Source of the DNA: Aegilops tauschii subsp. strangulata
Taxonomy: Eukaryota > Streptophyta > Magnoliopsida > Poales > Poaceae
DNA: 64,000 bases
NCBI RefSeq assembly: GCF_002575655.3
Contig: NC_053037.3
Coordinates: 254,791,135-254,855,134, forward strand
Reading direction: 5' to 3'
The position numbers and the translations under genes were made by a program. Position 1 is the stretch's first letter. The number at the start of each line of letters is the position of its first letter. Shown in pieces: positions 10,817 through 21,300 of the stretch. The notes under the pieces are model-generated. The model was given only the letters and a program-made list of their open reading frames with translations, was not told the origin of the DNA and made no database searches.

Positions 10817-11748
10817 TGATATAGACCGAACCTCGTGGCGAGATCTGATCCGTTGTTGCAGCCCGACCTTTCACGACACTCCAACTTCAGTAGTAGCAAC
10901 CTCTCGCCCGCGCACACGATGTACATGAAGTAGAGGGTTTGAACCTTGCAGCCTAGCACGAGAAAACCAATCTCAACAAAGGTACTCACGCGCAAAACAA
11001 TTTCCACGAAGAGAAATCGCAACACAGAGGTTTCTAAAGATCCCTCCATAACTTGATACGGGTGTCTACCCAGAAAAATACATCGTGTCTATTTCATAAA
11101 AAAAATAACCTGACCTTTTACAAGGCCGTACTATGCCTATTTATACTAGTACTATTTGTATAGCCGACCGAACTAACAACGATTAACGCACACGAGCTTT
11201 CCCAAGAATTCTGGAATCTTATTTGGTTTAAACTAAATTGCCTTTTACATCTCGGCGTGCACCAAAAAGACTTGCTAAAAATAAAGTTTATATCTCCTAC
11301 TTGAACGCTAGTTAATTTGGTTTTGCTAGCTGGTGGCCCCCATCCTGATTCCTTTAAACACCATCGGTTGAACGTGAGAAATTTCATGCTGGGACCAATG
11401 CTTAATTGGTCCGGTGGCCGTAGTCTCCCAAAGAAATAACCAACGTGATGTATTCCTTTTAAATCTGAAACAAACTCATGCACATGTACGTGGTACAAAA
11501 CATGGTAGCATCTAATTGATTGTTGGCTAGACCCATTGGCATGCAAGCCACCTGTTTGATTGCCCGATGCATGCAAATATGAAAGCACTCCTTGGTACTT
11601 CGGCCAAAACTTAAGCAAAACCCTTGCAACATGTACACCGTCGACATGAACTGTCACAGCGGCCGTATCATCCTTGTCTTCTTCAACTACAATAGCGTCA
11701 GCGGCCGTATAAGCAGCAGGCATTGTTGTTTTACATATGGTCATATCA
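10817..11748 (-). repeat. A LTR2
   Basis: 932 bp, minus strand, TG...CA ends as in LTR1. It serves both as 3' LTR of internal 2 and 5' LTR of internal 1, the arrangement expected after unequal recombination between LTRs of sister copies. It carries the TATA box and an in-frame ATG (11049) that reads into internal 1. Confidence 0.88.
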
Positions 11749-12220
11749 TCCTCTCCCCCTTGAAGCAAAACCGTCCCCGGTTTTGAGTTGACCTCTTCCT
11801 CACTTGATTGAATAACAACCGCAAAAATTTCAGCAACTTCAACCTTCTTCTCTTCTTCTTCCTGCTCTTTTATCTTCTCAAGATGTTCTTTCCTCCAAGA
11901 AATAAAATGCTCCTCACCCATTGGCATGAGGCTGCACTTCTTACCCTTCTTGACAATATATCTATGTGTTTTGCAGTCATACGTAACATCATGCTCTTTA
12001 TACCATGGATCGCCCAATAACAAGTGACATGAAATCATAGGTGTCGGAATCACGTCGCATAAAACCTCGCAAAAAAATTTCCCAACAAAAACGGTACCTT
12101 GGTTTGGTGCGTCACAGTGAGCTATTCATGACCCCAACGAAACAAGTACGATCGTGCCCATGGTGCCATCGGTAGATCCAACTTCTCCACCATCTCGATG
12201 CTTGCGGCGTTGATCAAATT
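11118..12220 (-). pseudogene. Element A protein, copy 2 (frameshifted and split by insertions C and B)
   Basis: The copy starts at 27094, continues at 19320-19241 and then 12220-11118 once C, B and their duplications are removed. A homopolymer in the protease-like region has seven A's (12071-12077) where copies 1 and 3 have eight, shifting the frame upstream of the 12053-11118 open segment. The DHM-bearing part itself is in the short sliver between C and B. It therefore carries both insertional and frameshift damage. Confidence 0.75.
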
Positions 12221-13138
12221 TGATAGAGGCAAAGGTGTCCCGTCTTTCGATGAGATGATGAATATCGCTTTGATGGAAGTCGACTTTGACGATCCGACTA
12301 CGAACGTGCGAGGACGTCGCGCCTTAGCAATCGCTAAACCAACTCCGAGAGGTTATCGACCACGCCGGAGCACGATCAACCTAACCACGAGGGTCTGTTT
12401 CCTGCGAGCAAACGAAGAACAGGCAAGAAACTGAGATTGCAATCTGGATATTGCGAATATAAGATGAAAGCTTTATTGATCAAGGTGGGGTTCTGTGACG
12501 CCTTTGTCTGGTCGCTGAACACAAACGAAGTACGCGAAGTTGCAGCTATGGCGAACTTTTAATCTAAACAAAACCCAAAGTCTAAACGACGCCCTAAGGG
12601 CTGTATATATGGAGGAAGAGGGGGGGAATTTCGTGGCCCTTGAGGAAGGGGTCCGAAACCAACCCTATCTCTTGTTTCCCCACACATACGGACTCTAAAA
12701 ACAGCCTATACTTATGTATTTCGAAATTACATGGGCCTGGCCCAATAATAAGGTGACGCAGCACCTAGAATAGCCTCTGGACGAAAGTTATGAAGTAGCA
12801 TCTTGTATATTTCGTCCAAGGCTTCATGCACGCATTATGGTGGCTTCAACGTCCTGAAATCATCACTTGTAACTCCGTTCTTGTTCCCCATGCGCATGCC
12901 ATCATCTCCATGCTTGTTCTTGCTCCAATGTTCATCCTTCTCAAAGCTAGGCCCTTCATTTGTAAGCAAAACAAATGTATCCAATTTAGGCAGCATCATA
13001 TTCTCATGAACATTAGAATCATTAGCAAGAAACGAAAGTACCTGGTAATTTAATTGGCGTGCGCGAGCTCTAGTAATTGGTCCAGTATGTATAGCAGCAG
13101 GGACTGTGGGTGTAATAATTGTATTGATGTCCTCATCA
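12221..13138 (-). repeat. C 3' LTR
   Basis: 918 bp; the minus strand begins TGATGAGGACATC at 13138 and ends CCTCTATCA at 12221. The 5' part encodes the last ~100 residues of the polyprotein (stop near 12835). It contains the family's TATA-like CATATATACAG and an AATAAAGC signal. Confidence 0.92.
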
Positions 13139-16100
13139 TCCTCCCCTTCTTGAAATGAAGTCGTCCTCGACGGAAGCTCATCTTCCTCACCCAAATAAGG
13201 CTTCAAATCTGCAATATTAAAAGTGGGACTAACCCCAAAATCTTTTTGACATGTAGTGCAGCGAGCAACAAAACGCTCAACATCCCGTCTCATCTTTGGC
13301 CAAAAGAAATGTGTAGCAAGTACGTCCTCCGTCTTCTTCACGCCAAAGTGTCCCATTAATCCTCCTCCATGCGCCTCCTGCAACAACAAAAGACGAAGAG
13401 AGCTAGCTGGAATGCATAGCTTGTTAGCACGGAACATAAATCCATCATTAACGACAAACTTGTTCCAGGTTCTTCCTTCTTTACAATTCTGCAATACATC
13501 TTTAAAATCAGCATCATGCACATATTGATCTTTGATGGTCTCCAAACCAAATATTTTGAAGTCAAGTTGTGAAAGCATAGTATAGCGACGAGACAATGCA
13601 TCAGCAATAACATTTTCTTTACCCTTCTTGTGTTTAATGACATAAGGGAAAGTTTCAATGAATTCAACCCATTTAGCATGTCTACGATTCAGTTTAGCTT
13701 GACTTTTAATATGTTTCAAAGATTCATGATCAGAATGTATAACAAATTCTTTGGGCCATAAATAATGTTGCCATGTTTCTAAAGTCCGAACAAGAGCATA
13801 TAGTTCTTTATCATAAGTAGAATAATTCAGACTAGGCCCACTCAATTTTTCAGAAAAGTATGCAACAGGTTTGCCATCTTGTAATAACACACCTCCTAAT
13901 CCAATTCCACTAGCATCACATTCAAGCTCAAAAGTCTTATTAAAATCAGGAAGTTGGAGTAAAGGAGCATGTGTCAACTTATCTTTCAATACCGTGAAGG
14001 CTTCTTCCTGTGCGGTACCCCAAACAAAAGGCACATCCTTCTTTGTAAGCTCGTTGAGAGGTGCAGCAATGGTGCTAAAATCTCTCACAAAACGCCTATA
14101 GAAACCAGCGAGTCCAAGAAAACTCCGCACTTGTGTGACCGTTTTGGGCTGCGGCCAACTCTCAATAGCTTCAATCTTGGCTTTATCAACTTCAATTCCC
14201 TGTGGAGTAACAACATAGCCAAGAAAAGATACTCGGTCGGTGCAAAAGGTGCACTTCCCAAGGTTACCAAACAAACGTGCATCACGTAGAGCAATAAAAA
14301 CAGCACGTAAATGTTCCAAATGTTCTTCCAAAGATTTGCTATAAATCAGTATATCATCAAAATAGACCACCACAAATCGTCCAATGAAAGCACGTAAAAC
14401 TTCGTTCATTAGTCTCATGAAAGTACTAGGTGCATTAGTTAACCCAAAAGGCATGACTAACCACTCATATAAACCAAACTTAGTTTTAAATGCAGTTTTC
14501 CATTCATCTCCCAATTTCATACGAATTTGATGGTATCCACTACGCAAATCAACTTTGGAGAATATTGTAGAGCCACTCAATTCATCAAGCATATCATCGA
14601 GCCTAGGAATAGGATGACGATAACGAATAGTAATATTATTAATGCCTCTACAATCAACACACATACGCGACGTACCATCCTTTTTAGGCACGAGTATAAT
14701 AGGAACAACACAAGGACTAAGAGATTCGCGTATATAACCTTTGTCGAGCAGCTCCTGTACTTGACGCATAATCTCCTTCGTCTCCTCTGGATTGGTACGG
14801 TATGGTGCACGGTTGGGTAGCGATGCACCGGGAATTAAGTCAATTTGATGCTCAATCCCTCGAATAGGTGGTAATCCCGGTGGCACGTCTTGTGGGAAGA
14901 CGTCAGCGAACTCCTGCAAAATGTGAGTGACAGCAGGGGGCAAAGAGGAAGGCACGTCCTCGAATGAAAATAATGCCTCTTTGCACACAAAAGCATAGCA
15001 AACAGATTTGCTGAAATCTAGTTCATCAATATCAGATTTTGTGGCAAGTAAACATGCACTTTTCAATTTAATTTCAGAAACAACACTAGATGGTTTATTA
15101 TTAGGTTTCATTTGTTGCTCAAATTCCTTTGCCACAATCTGATTTTCACTCTTATTTTTCTCCTGTTTTGCTTTATTAGCTCTATTAATGTCATCTTTCA
15201 AAATGGAATCAGGAGTCATAGGAAGCAAAGTAATATTTTTATCCTTATGAACAAGAGTATACTGATTGTTTCTACCATGGTGTATAGAATTTTTATCAAA
15301 TTGCCATGGTCTACCTAGTAATAAGGAACATGCTTGCATGGGTACCACATCACAATCAACATAAGCAGCATATGTAGAGATACTAAAATGCACACGAACA
15401 GTACGTGTTACCTTAACCTTGCCGCTGTTGTTGAACCATTGGATGTAGTAAGGATGTGGATGTGGTCTTGTGGTGAGAGATAGCTTCTCCACCATCTCCA
15501 TGCTAGCCAAGTTGTTACAGCTCCCTCCATCTATGATGACGCGAACAGAACGTTCCTTCACAACTCCCTTTGTATGGAACAAATTATGCCTCTGATTTTG
15601 CTCTGCTTGTGTGACCTGCACACTCAAAACACGTTGAGCAACTAAACATTCATACCTGTCAGCGTCTTCAGGAGCCATGTATTGCGTCTCATTTTCAGAA
15701 TCATCTCCACCATGTTCTTCACGCGTAATAAGAGCCAAAGTCTCCTCATCATAGTCACTAGCGGACTCATACCCACCATCCTCAGTAGCAATCATGACAC
15801 GCTGAGATTTGCATTCTCTCGCAAAATGTCCTCTTCCCTTACAACGACGACAAATAATATCACTTGTGTGCCCTGTCGATGCCATGGAAGAAGAAGAGCT
15901 CTGCACAGGCCCGGCAGGTGTGCTCTTGGCAGAGAGTGGTGGTTGTGCCTGCTTTCTTGTATCACGGCTGGAGGTGGCACCTGATGGAGGTGATGGTGAA
16001 GTGGAAGTAGAAGATGCACGCGGTGTCCATGATGAAGGTCGACCTGCAGAAAAGTTAGTTCGCGCCAATGGCTGTCGATCCTGCACTTCACGTTCAGCTT

Positions 16101-17111
16101 TACAAGCAAGATGGAATAAACGAGTGATATTATTATAATCCTTATACTCTAGAATGGTCTGAATCTCTTTATTTAATCCACCCATAAAACGTGCAAACAT
16201 AGCTTCATTCTCCTCAACAATACCACATCTAATCATGCCAGTTTGTAATTCCTGATAATATTCTTCTACAGAATTTTTTCCTTGTCTTAACGCTGCAATT
16301 TTTGAAGTAATTCGCGTTGATAATATGGTGGAACCCAACGAGTACGCATAGCAGTTTTCAAAGCAGCCCAAGTAGCTGGAACAGGATATAATCTACAATG
16401 TTCAGACCACCAAACACATGCAAAGCTAGTGAAAGCACAAACAGCAGCAGGAACACGTCTCTCCTCAGGATATTGTAAACATGTAAATCGTTGTTCAGTT
16501 TCTAACTCCCAAGTAAGATATATATCAGGAACATATCTACCCTCAAATGGTGGAATATTCAATTTCAGTTTAGGGAGATGGTCATGATCTCGTACCTGAG
16601 GTGGTGGTGCCGGCCTACCGTTGCGAATATATACCTGAGGTCGACCTGCTGGTGGTGGTGCTGGTGGCTGCACGTAGTTCTGATTTTGATCAACCTCATC
16701 CTCATAATCGCCCGCATAATCGTCATCCTCCTCAGCCGCCGCAGGAGCAGGAGCCAAAGAAGCATCAACAGTAGGGACAGCAGCACCCGAATTTTGACCA
16801 ATCTCAATTGGAACGCGCTGTGCCCGTCCCACTTGATTTGGAAGGCGGCGTTGGAGATGTGGTTGTTGTTGTTGTAGAGGTGCGACATGTGCAGCCGGTG
16901 GTGGTTGGGGAAGACGCTTTAGTAATTCAGTAAACTTGTTATCCAGCTTTGTCTCAAACGACTTCTCCACGGCATCTATCTTCTCCATAGCCTCTTCAAA
17001 TCTGTTTAGCACATCACCCACCTGGCCACTCATCATTTGCTGAAATTTATCATGCAACTCCTTGTTCGTCATGTTCGCCCAATCAGTCTCATCGGCTTGT
17101 GAACCTGCCAT
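12835..17111 (-). pseudogene. C gag-pol polyprotein: frameshift in gag, integrase core deleted in frame
   Basis: The start is at 17111 in a strong ACCATGGC context. Gag runs to a one-base deletion at about 16291 (GCGTTAAG where other copies have GCGTTTAAG). The second frame (16371-12835, 1178 codons) carries the end of gag, the zinc knuckle (C-x2-C-x4-H-x4-C near 15850), a protease with DGG, an RT with YFDD and RNase H. The HHCC finger of integrase ends at TCQK and is joined directly to DFGVSPTF near the C-terminus. Relative to copy B, exactly 846 bp (282 codons; B 25172-26017) are missing, removing the D,D,E core. The deletion endpoints share AG. The LTR-encoded tail is retained. The copy cannot integrate by itself. 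Confidence 0.88.
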
Positions 17112-18317
17112 GGTTAGCAGTAATAGAAACACAAAAGAATATGATCCTGCAGACTACTAGAAGTGGTGGGATGGTGGTGTGTCACAAAACCTTCAAGCGA
17201 ATCTCAAATTCTTACCAGTTCTTACCCAGCAGCAGGTGGTGATCGGCAACCGTTGTAGTCAAAAACTCTCAAAGCTTGGATATAGCGATTACCAGGGAGA
17301 GTCAAACGCACGATGTAGACTTATGTGGAGCTGGGAAGGCTTATAATATGGTAGCAAAATGGTAAGCAATAATCAATTCAGAGATGCAAAGTTGAATAAA
17401 CGCTCAACGACGGTACTGTGCTGGTCCTAGGCTAGACCGTGCTAGAGACGCGAGCCTAGAACACTAACAAAATCACGGCGCTGCACGTAAACAAGGGAAA
17501 AGCACACTCAGGGATTTTTTTTTTTCGCTCTTTTTTTTTTTTTTTTTTGCGCTCTTTTTTTTTGCGTTCCTCTTTTTTTTTTTTTTGCGAAAAAATCACT
17601 ATAATGGCGAGTGTCTCAAAACTCTTCCCAGGTCAAACTGACAGGATGGGCACAAAATTTTTTGACTATTTTTTTTTTTCGGAAATCAGGGCAGCGACGA
17701 CGAAAAAGTGCGACAAAAAATCACTATGATGGCGAGTGTCTCAAAACACTACCCGGGGCCTAAAAAGAGGATAGGGAAAAAATATTTTTGGTTGCCGAAA
17801 TTTTGGCCTAAAAACTGCCCGGGGGTCTCCAGACTTTTTTTTTTTTTTTCCGAGACCTACTCAGGCAAGGAAACACGAAACGGAAAATATATGGATCTCT
17901 AAAACAAACCGACTATGAAAAGAACTCGGATTGGTGGTGGATATATGGCGGTAGTATATGGCAGCGGTGGTGGTATATGGATACGGATTCAAAGCGGTGG
18001 CGGATAAGCAATGGTGGTAGATGGCAAGGCGATGATGATGGTGCGGCGGCGGCGTGACAACTTATGACCAGAACTCGAAACTCTAAAAGACTAGACTCTA
18101 AGACCAGCAACTTGACACGACGATGCAACCGCAAATTCAACAAAGCAAAAACCCTAAAAAGATTATGCAAAGGCTCAGATTGGTTCGGATATGATGAACT
18201 AACCCTAATTTTTTTTGTTGTGGCTTTTTCGTGGACTGTAGGTATGAAGAACAGACTCGATCTAAACTACGAAAAACTGTAAAATCTCACCGAGCAACCT
18301 GGAAATCTGATACCACT
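17112..18317 (-). other. C 5' leader (PBS to gag start)
   Basis: Contains the primer-binding region at 18302-18316 (minus strand TGGTATCAGA then TTTCC), one unit of the family's 24-bp repeat, long A/T homopolymers with GCGC interruptions (17514-17590), and two copies of a TTTTGAGACACTCGCCAT motif (17603-17622 and 17729-17748 region). There is no credible ORF. It is longer than the leader of B because a Pro-encoding GCC-rich segment is kept. Confidence 0.7.
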
Positions 18318-19235
18318 TGATAGAGGCAAAGGTGTCCCGTCTTTCGATGAGATGATGAATATCGCTTTGATGGAAGTCGACTTTGACGATCCGACTACGA
18401 ACGTGCGAGGACGTCGCGCCTTAGCAATCGCTAAACCAACTCCGAGAGGTTATCGACCACGCCGGAGCACGATCAACCTGACCACGAGGGTCTGTTTCCT
18501 GTGAGCAAACGAAGAACAGGCAAGAAACTGAGATTGCAATCTGGATATTGCGAATATAAGATGAAAGCTTTATTGATCAAGGTGGGGTTCTGTGACGCCT
18601 TTGTCTGGTCGCTGAACACAAACGAAGTACGCGAAGTTGCAGCTATGGCGAACTTTTAATCTAAACAAAACCCAAAGTCTAAACGACGCCCTAAGGGCTG
18701 TATATATGGAGGAAGAGGGGGGGAATTTCGTGGCCCTTGAGGAAGGGGTCCGAAACCAACCCTATCTCTTGTTTCCCCACACATACGGACTCTAAAAACA
18801 GCCTATACTTATGTATTTCGAAATTACATGGGCCTGGCCCAATAATAAGGTGACGCAGCACCTAGAATAGCCTCTGGACGAAAGTTATGAAGTAGCATCT
18901 TGTATATTTCGTCCAAGGCTTCATGCACGCAATATGGTGGCTTCAACGTCCTGAAATCATCACTTGTAACTCCGTTCTTGTTCCCCATGCGCATGCCATC
19001 ATCTCCATGCTTGTTCTTGCTCCAATGTTCATCCTTCTCAAAGCTAGGCCCTTCATTTGTAAGCAAAACAAATGTATCCAATTTAGGCAGCATCATATTC
19101 TCATGAACATTAGAATCATTAGCAAGAAACGAAAGTACCTGGTAATTTAATTGGCGTGCGCGAGCTCTAGTAATTGGTCCAGTATGTATAGCAGCAGGGA
19201 CTGTGGGTGTAATAATTGTATTGATGTCCTCATCA
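18318..19235 (-). repeat. C 5' LTR
   Basis: 918 bp, near-identical to the C 3' LTR (differences seen at the CGCAATATGG, CAACCTGACC and CTGTGAGC positions). It ends one base before the primer-binding region. Confidence 0.92.
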
Positions 19236-19240
19236 AAATT

Positions 19241-19320
19241 CATGTGATCGATGGTCATGGCACATGATCTCCCTCTCACCACCACACGGGTGTGAAAAAG
19301 CCCAGTCCAACGGCCTTCCT
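19241..19320 (-). other. 80-bp sliver of element A between insertions C and B
   Basis: It matches the interval of A internal 1 that is absent between the left and right parts of internal 2 (compare 10640-10720). Flanking AAATT and TTCCT duplications show that C and B inserted independently. It encodes the DHM-bearing part of the A protein and forms the spacer of the large inverted repeat C/B. Confidence 0.93.
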
Positions 19321-19847
19321 TGATGAGGACATCAATACCATTGTTACACCCACAGCCCCGACTGCTATACATACTGGACCAATTACTAGAGCTCGCGCAC
19401 GCCAATTAAATTACCAGGTACTTTCGTTTCTTGGTAATGATTCTAATGTTCATGAGAATATGATGCTGCCTAAATTGGATACATTTGTTTTGCTTACAAA
19501 TGAAGGGCCTAGCTTTGAGAAGGATGAACATTGGAGCAAGAACAAGGATGGAGATGATGGCATGCGCATGGGGAACAAGAACGGAGTTACAAGTGATGAT
19601 TTCAGGACGTTGAAGCCACCATAATGCGTGCATGAAGCCTTGGACGAAATATACAAGATGCTACTTCATAACTTTCGTCCAGAGGCTATTCTAGGTGCTG
19701 CGTCACCTTATTATTGGGCCAGGCCCATGTAATTTCGAAATACATAAGTATAGGCTGTTTTTAGAGTCCGTATGTGTGGGGAAACAAGAGATATGGTTGG
19801 TTTCGGACCCCTTCCTCAAGGGCCACGAAATTCCCCCCTCTTCCTCC

Positions 19848-19860
19848 ATATATACAGCCC
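19848..19860 (+). promoter_or_regulatory. LTR promoter TATA region (family B)
   Basis: CATATATACAGCC about 530 bp into the LTR and about 133 bp before the AATAAA signal. The equivalent motif is present in E (37528), F (51003) and G (59625). Confidence 0.6.
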
Positions 19861-19980
19861 TTAGGGCGTCGTTTAGACTTTGGGTTTTGTTTAGATTAAA
19901 AGTTCGCCATAGCTGCAACTTCGCGTACTTCGTTTGTGTTCAGCGACCAGACAAAGGCGTCACAGAACTCCACCTTGATC

Positions 19981-19986
19981 AATAAA
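19981..19986 (+). terminator. Polyadenylation signal AATAAA (family B LTR)
   Basis: Sits in TTGATCAATAAAGCTTTC, conserved in every LTR of the family (for example 37661, 51137 and 59758). It would act in the 3' LTR; the sequence is the same in both. Confidence 0.6.
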
Positions 19987-20237
19987 GCTTTCATCTTATA
20001 TTCGCAATATCCAGATTGCAATCTCAGTTTCTTGCTTGTTCTTCGTTTGCTCGCAGGAAACAGACCCTCGTGGTCAGGTTGATCGTGCTCCGGCGTGGTC
20101 GATAACCTCTCGGAGTTGGTTTAGCGATTTCTAAGGCGTGACGTCCTCGCACGTTCATAGTCGGATCGTCAAAGTCGACTTCCACCAAAGCGATATCCAT
20201 CATCTCATCGAAAGACGGGACACCTTTGCCTCTATCA

Positions 20238-21300
20238 AGTGGTATCAGATTTCCAGGTTGCTCGGTGAGATTTTACAGTTTTTCGTAGTTTAGATCGAGT
20301 CTGTTCTTCATACCTACAGTCCACGAAAAAGCCACACAAAAAATTAGGGTTAGTTCATCATATCCGAACCAATCTGAGCCTTTGCATAATCTTTTTAGGG
20401 TTTTTGCTTTGTTGAATTTGCGGTTGCATCGTCGTGTCAAGTTGCTGGTCTTAGAGTCTAGTCTTTTAGAGTTTCGAGTTCTGGTCATAAGTTGTCACGC
20501 CGCCACCGCTCTGAATCCGTATCTATATACCACCACCGATCCGTATCCATATACCGCCATATATCCACCACCAATCCGAGTTCTTTTCATATTCGGTTGG
20601 TTTTAGAGATCCATATAATTTCGGCAACCAAAAATATTTTTTTCCCTATCCTATTTTTAAGCCCCGGGTAGTGTTTTGAGACACTCGCCATCATAGTGAT
20701 TTTTTGTCGCACTTTTTCGTCGACGCTGCCCTGATTTCCGAAAAAAAATAGTCAAAAAATTTTGTGCCCGTCCTGTCAGTTTGACCTGGGAAGAGTTTTG
20801 AGACACTCGCCATTATAGTGATTTTTCGCAAAAAAAGAAAGAAAAGAGGAGCGCAAAAAAAAGAGAGCGCAAAAAAAAATAGAGCGGAAAAAAAACTTCC
20901 AGAGTGTGCTTTTCCCTTGTTTACGTGCAGCGCCGTGATTTTGTTAGTGTTCTCGGCTCGCGTCTCTAGCACGGTCTAGCCTAGGACCAGCACAGTACCG
21001 TCGTTGAGCGTTTATTCAACTTTGCATCTCTGAATTGATTATTGCTTACCATTTTGCTACCATATTATAAGCCTTCCCAGCTCCACATAAGTCTACATCG
21101 TGCGTTTGACTCTCCCTGGTAATCGCTATATCCAAGCTTTGAGAGTTTTAGACTACAACGGTTGCCGATCACCACCTGCTGCTGGGTAAGAACTGGTAAG
21201 AATTTGAGATTCGCTTGAAGGTTTTGTGACACGCCACCATCACCACCACTTCTAGTAGTCTGCAGGATCATATTCTTTTGTGTTTCTATTGCTGCTAACC
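20238..21300 (+). other. B 5' leader
   Basis: About 1.06 kb without a credible gene. It holds two units of a 24-bp ATCCGTATC... repeat near 20515-20560, a duplicated motif TTTTGAGACACTCGCCAT (20674 and 20797) followed each time by TATAGTGATTTTT or CATAGTGATTTTT, and A-rich runs with GCGC between 20825 and 20895. It is the likely location of packaging or dimerisation signals, by position only. Confidence 0.6.
20240..20254 (+). other. Primer-binding site (copy B)
   Basis: TGGTATCAGA, then TTTCC, two bases after the LTR end. The first ten bases match the initiator tRNA-Met complement; the rest diverges. The same sequence is in C, E, F and G. Confidence 0.8.

Larger units (their letters stand above)
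12221..19235 (-). mobile_element. Family-B gypsy retrotransposon copy C
   Basis: Complete element on the minus strand, 7015 bp, flanked by the duplication AAATT (12216-12220 and 19236-19240) inside element A. The LTRs are 918 bp each and differ at only about three positions by eye, indicating a young insertion. The polyprotein has a one-base frameshift and an in-frame deletion of the integrase core. It shares many diagnostic changes with copy G (LTR start, WANM near the gag start, GPVQSS, AVTHIL), so C and G belong to one subfamily. Confidence 0.93.
19321..20237 (+). repeat. B 5' LTR
   Basis: 917 bp, TGATGAGGAC...CCTCTATCA, short inverted ends (TGATGAGG against TGATAGAGG). TATA-like CATATATACAGCC at 19848-19860 and AATAAA at 19981-19986 mark U3/R/U5. 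In this copy the coding part of the LTR is upstream of the promoter and is not expected to be translated. Confidence 0.93.
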
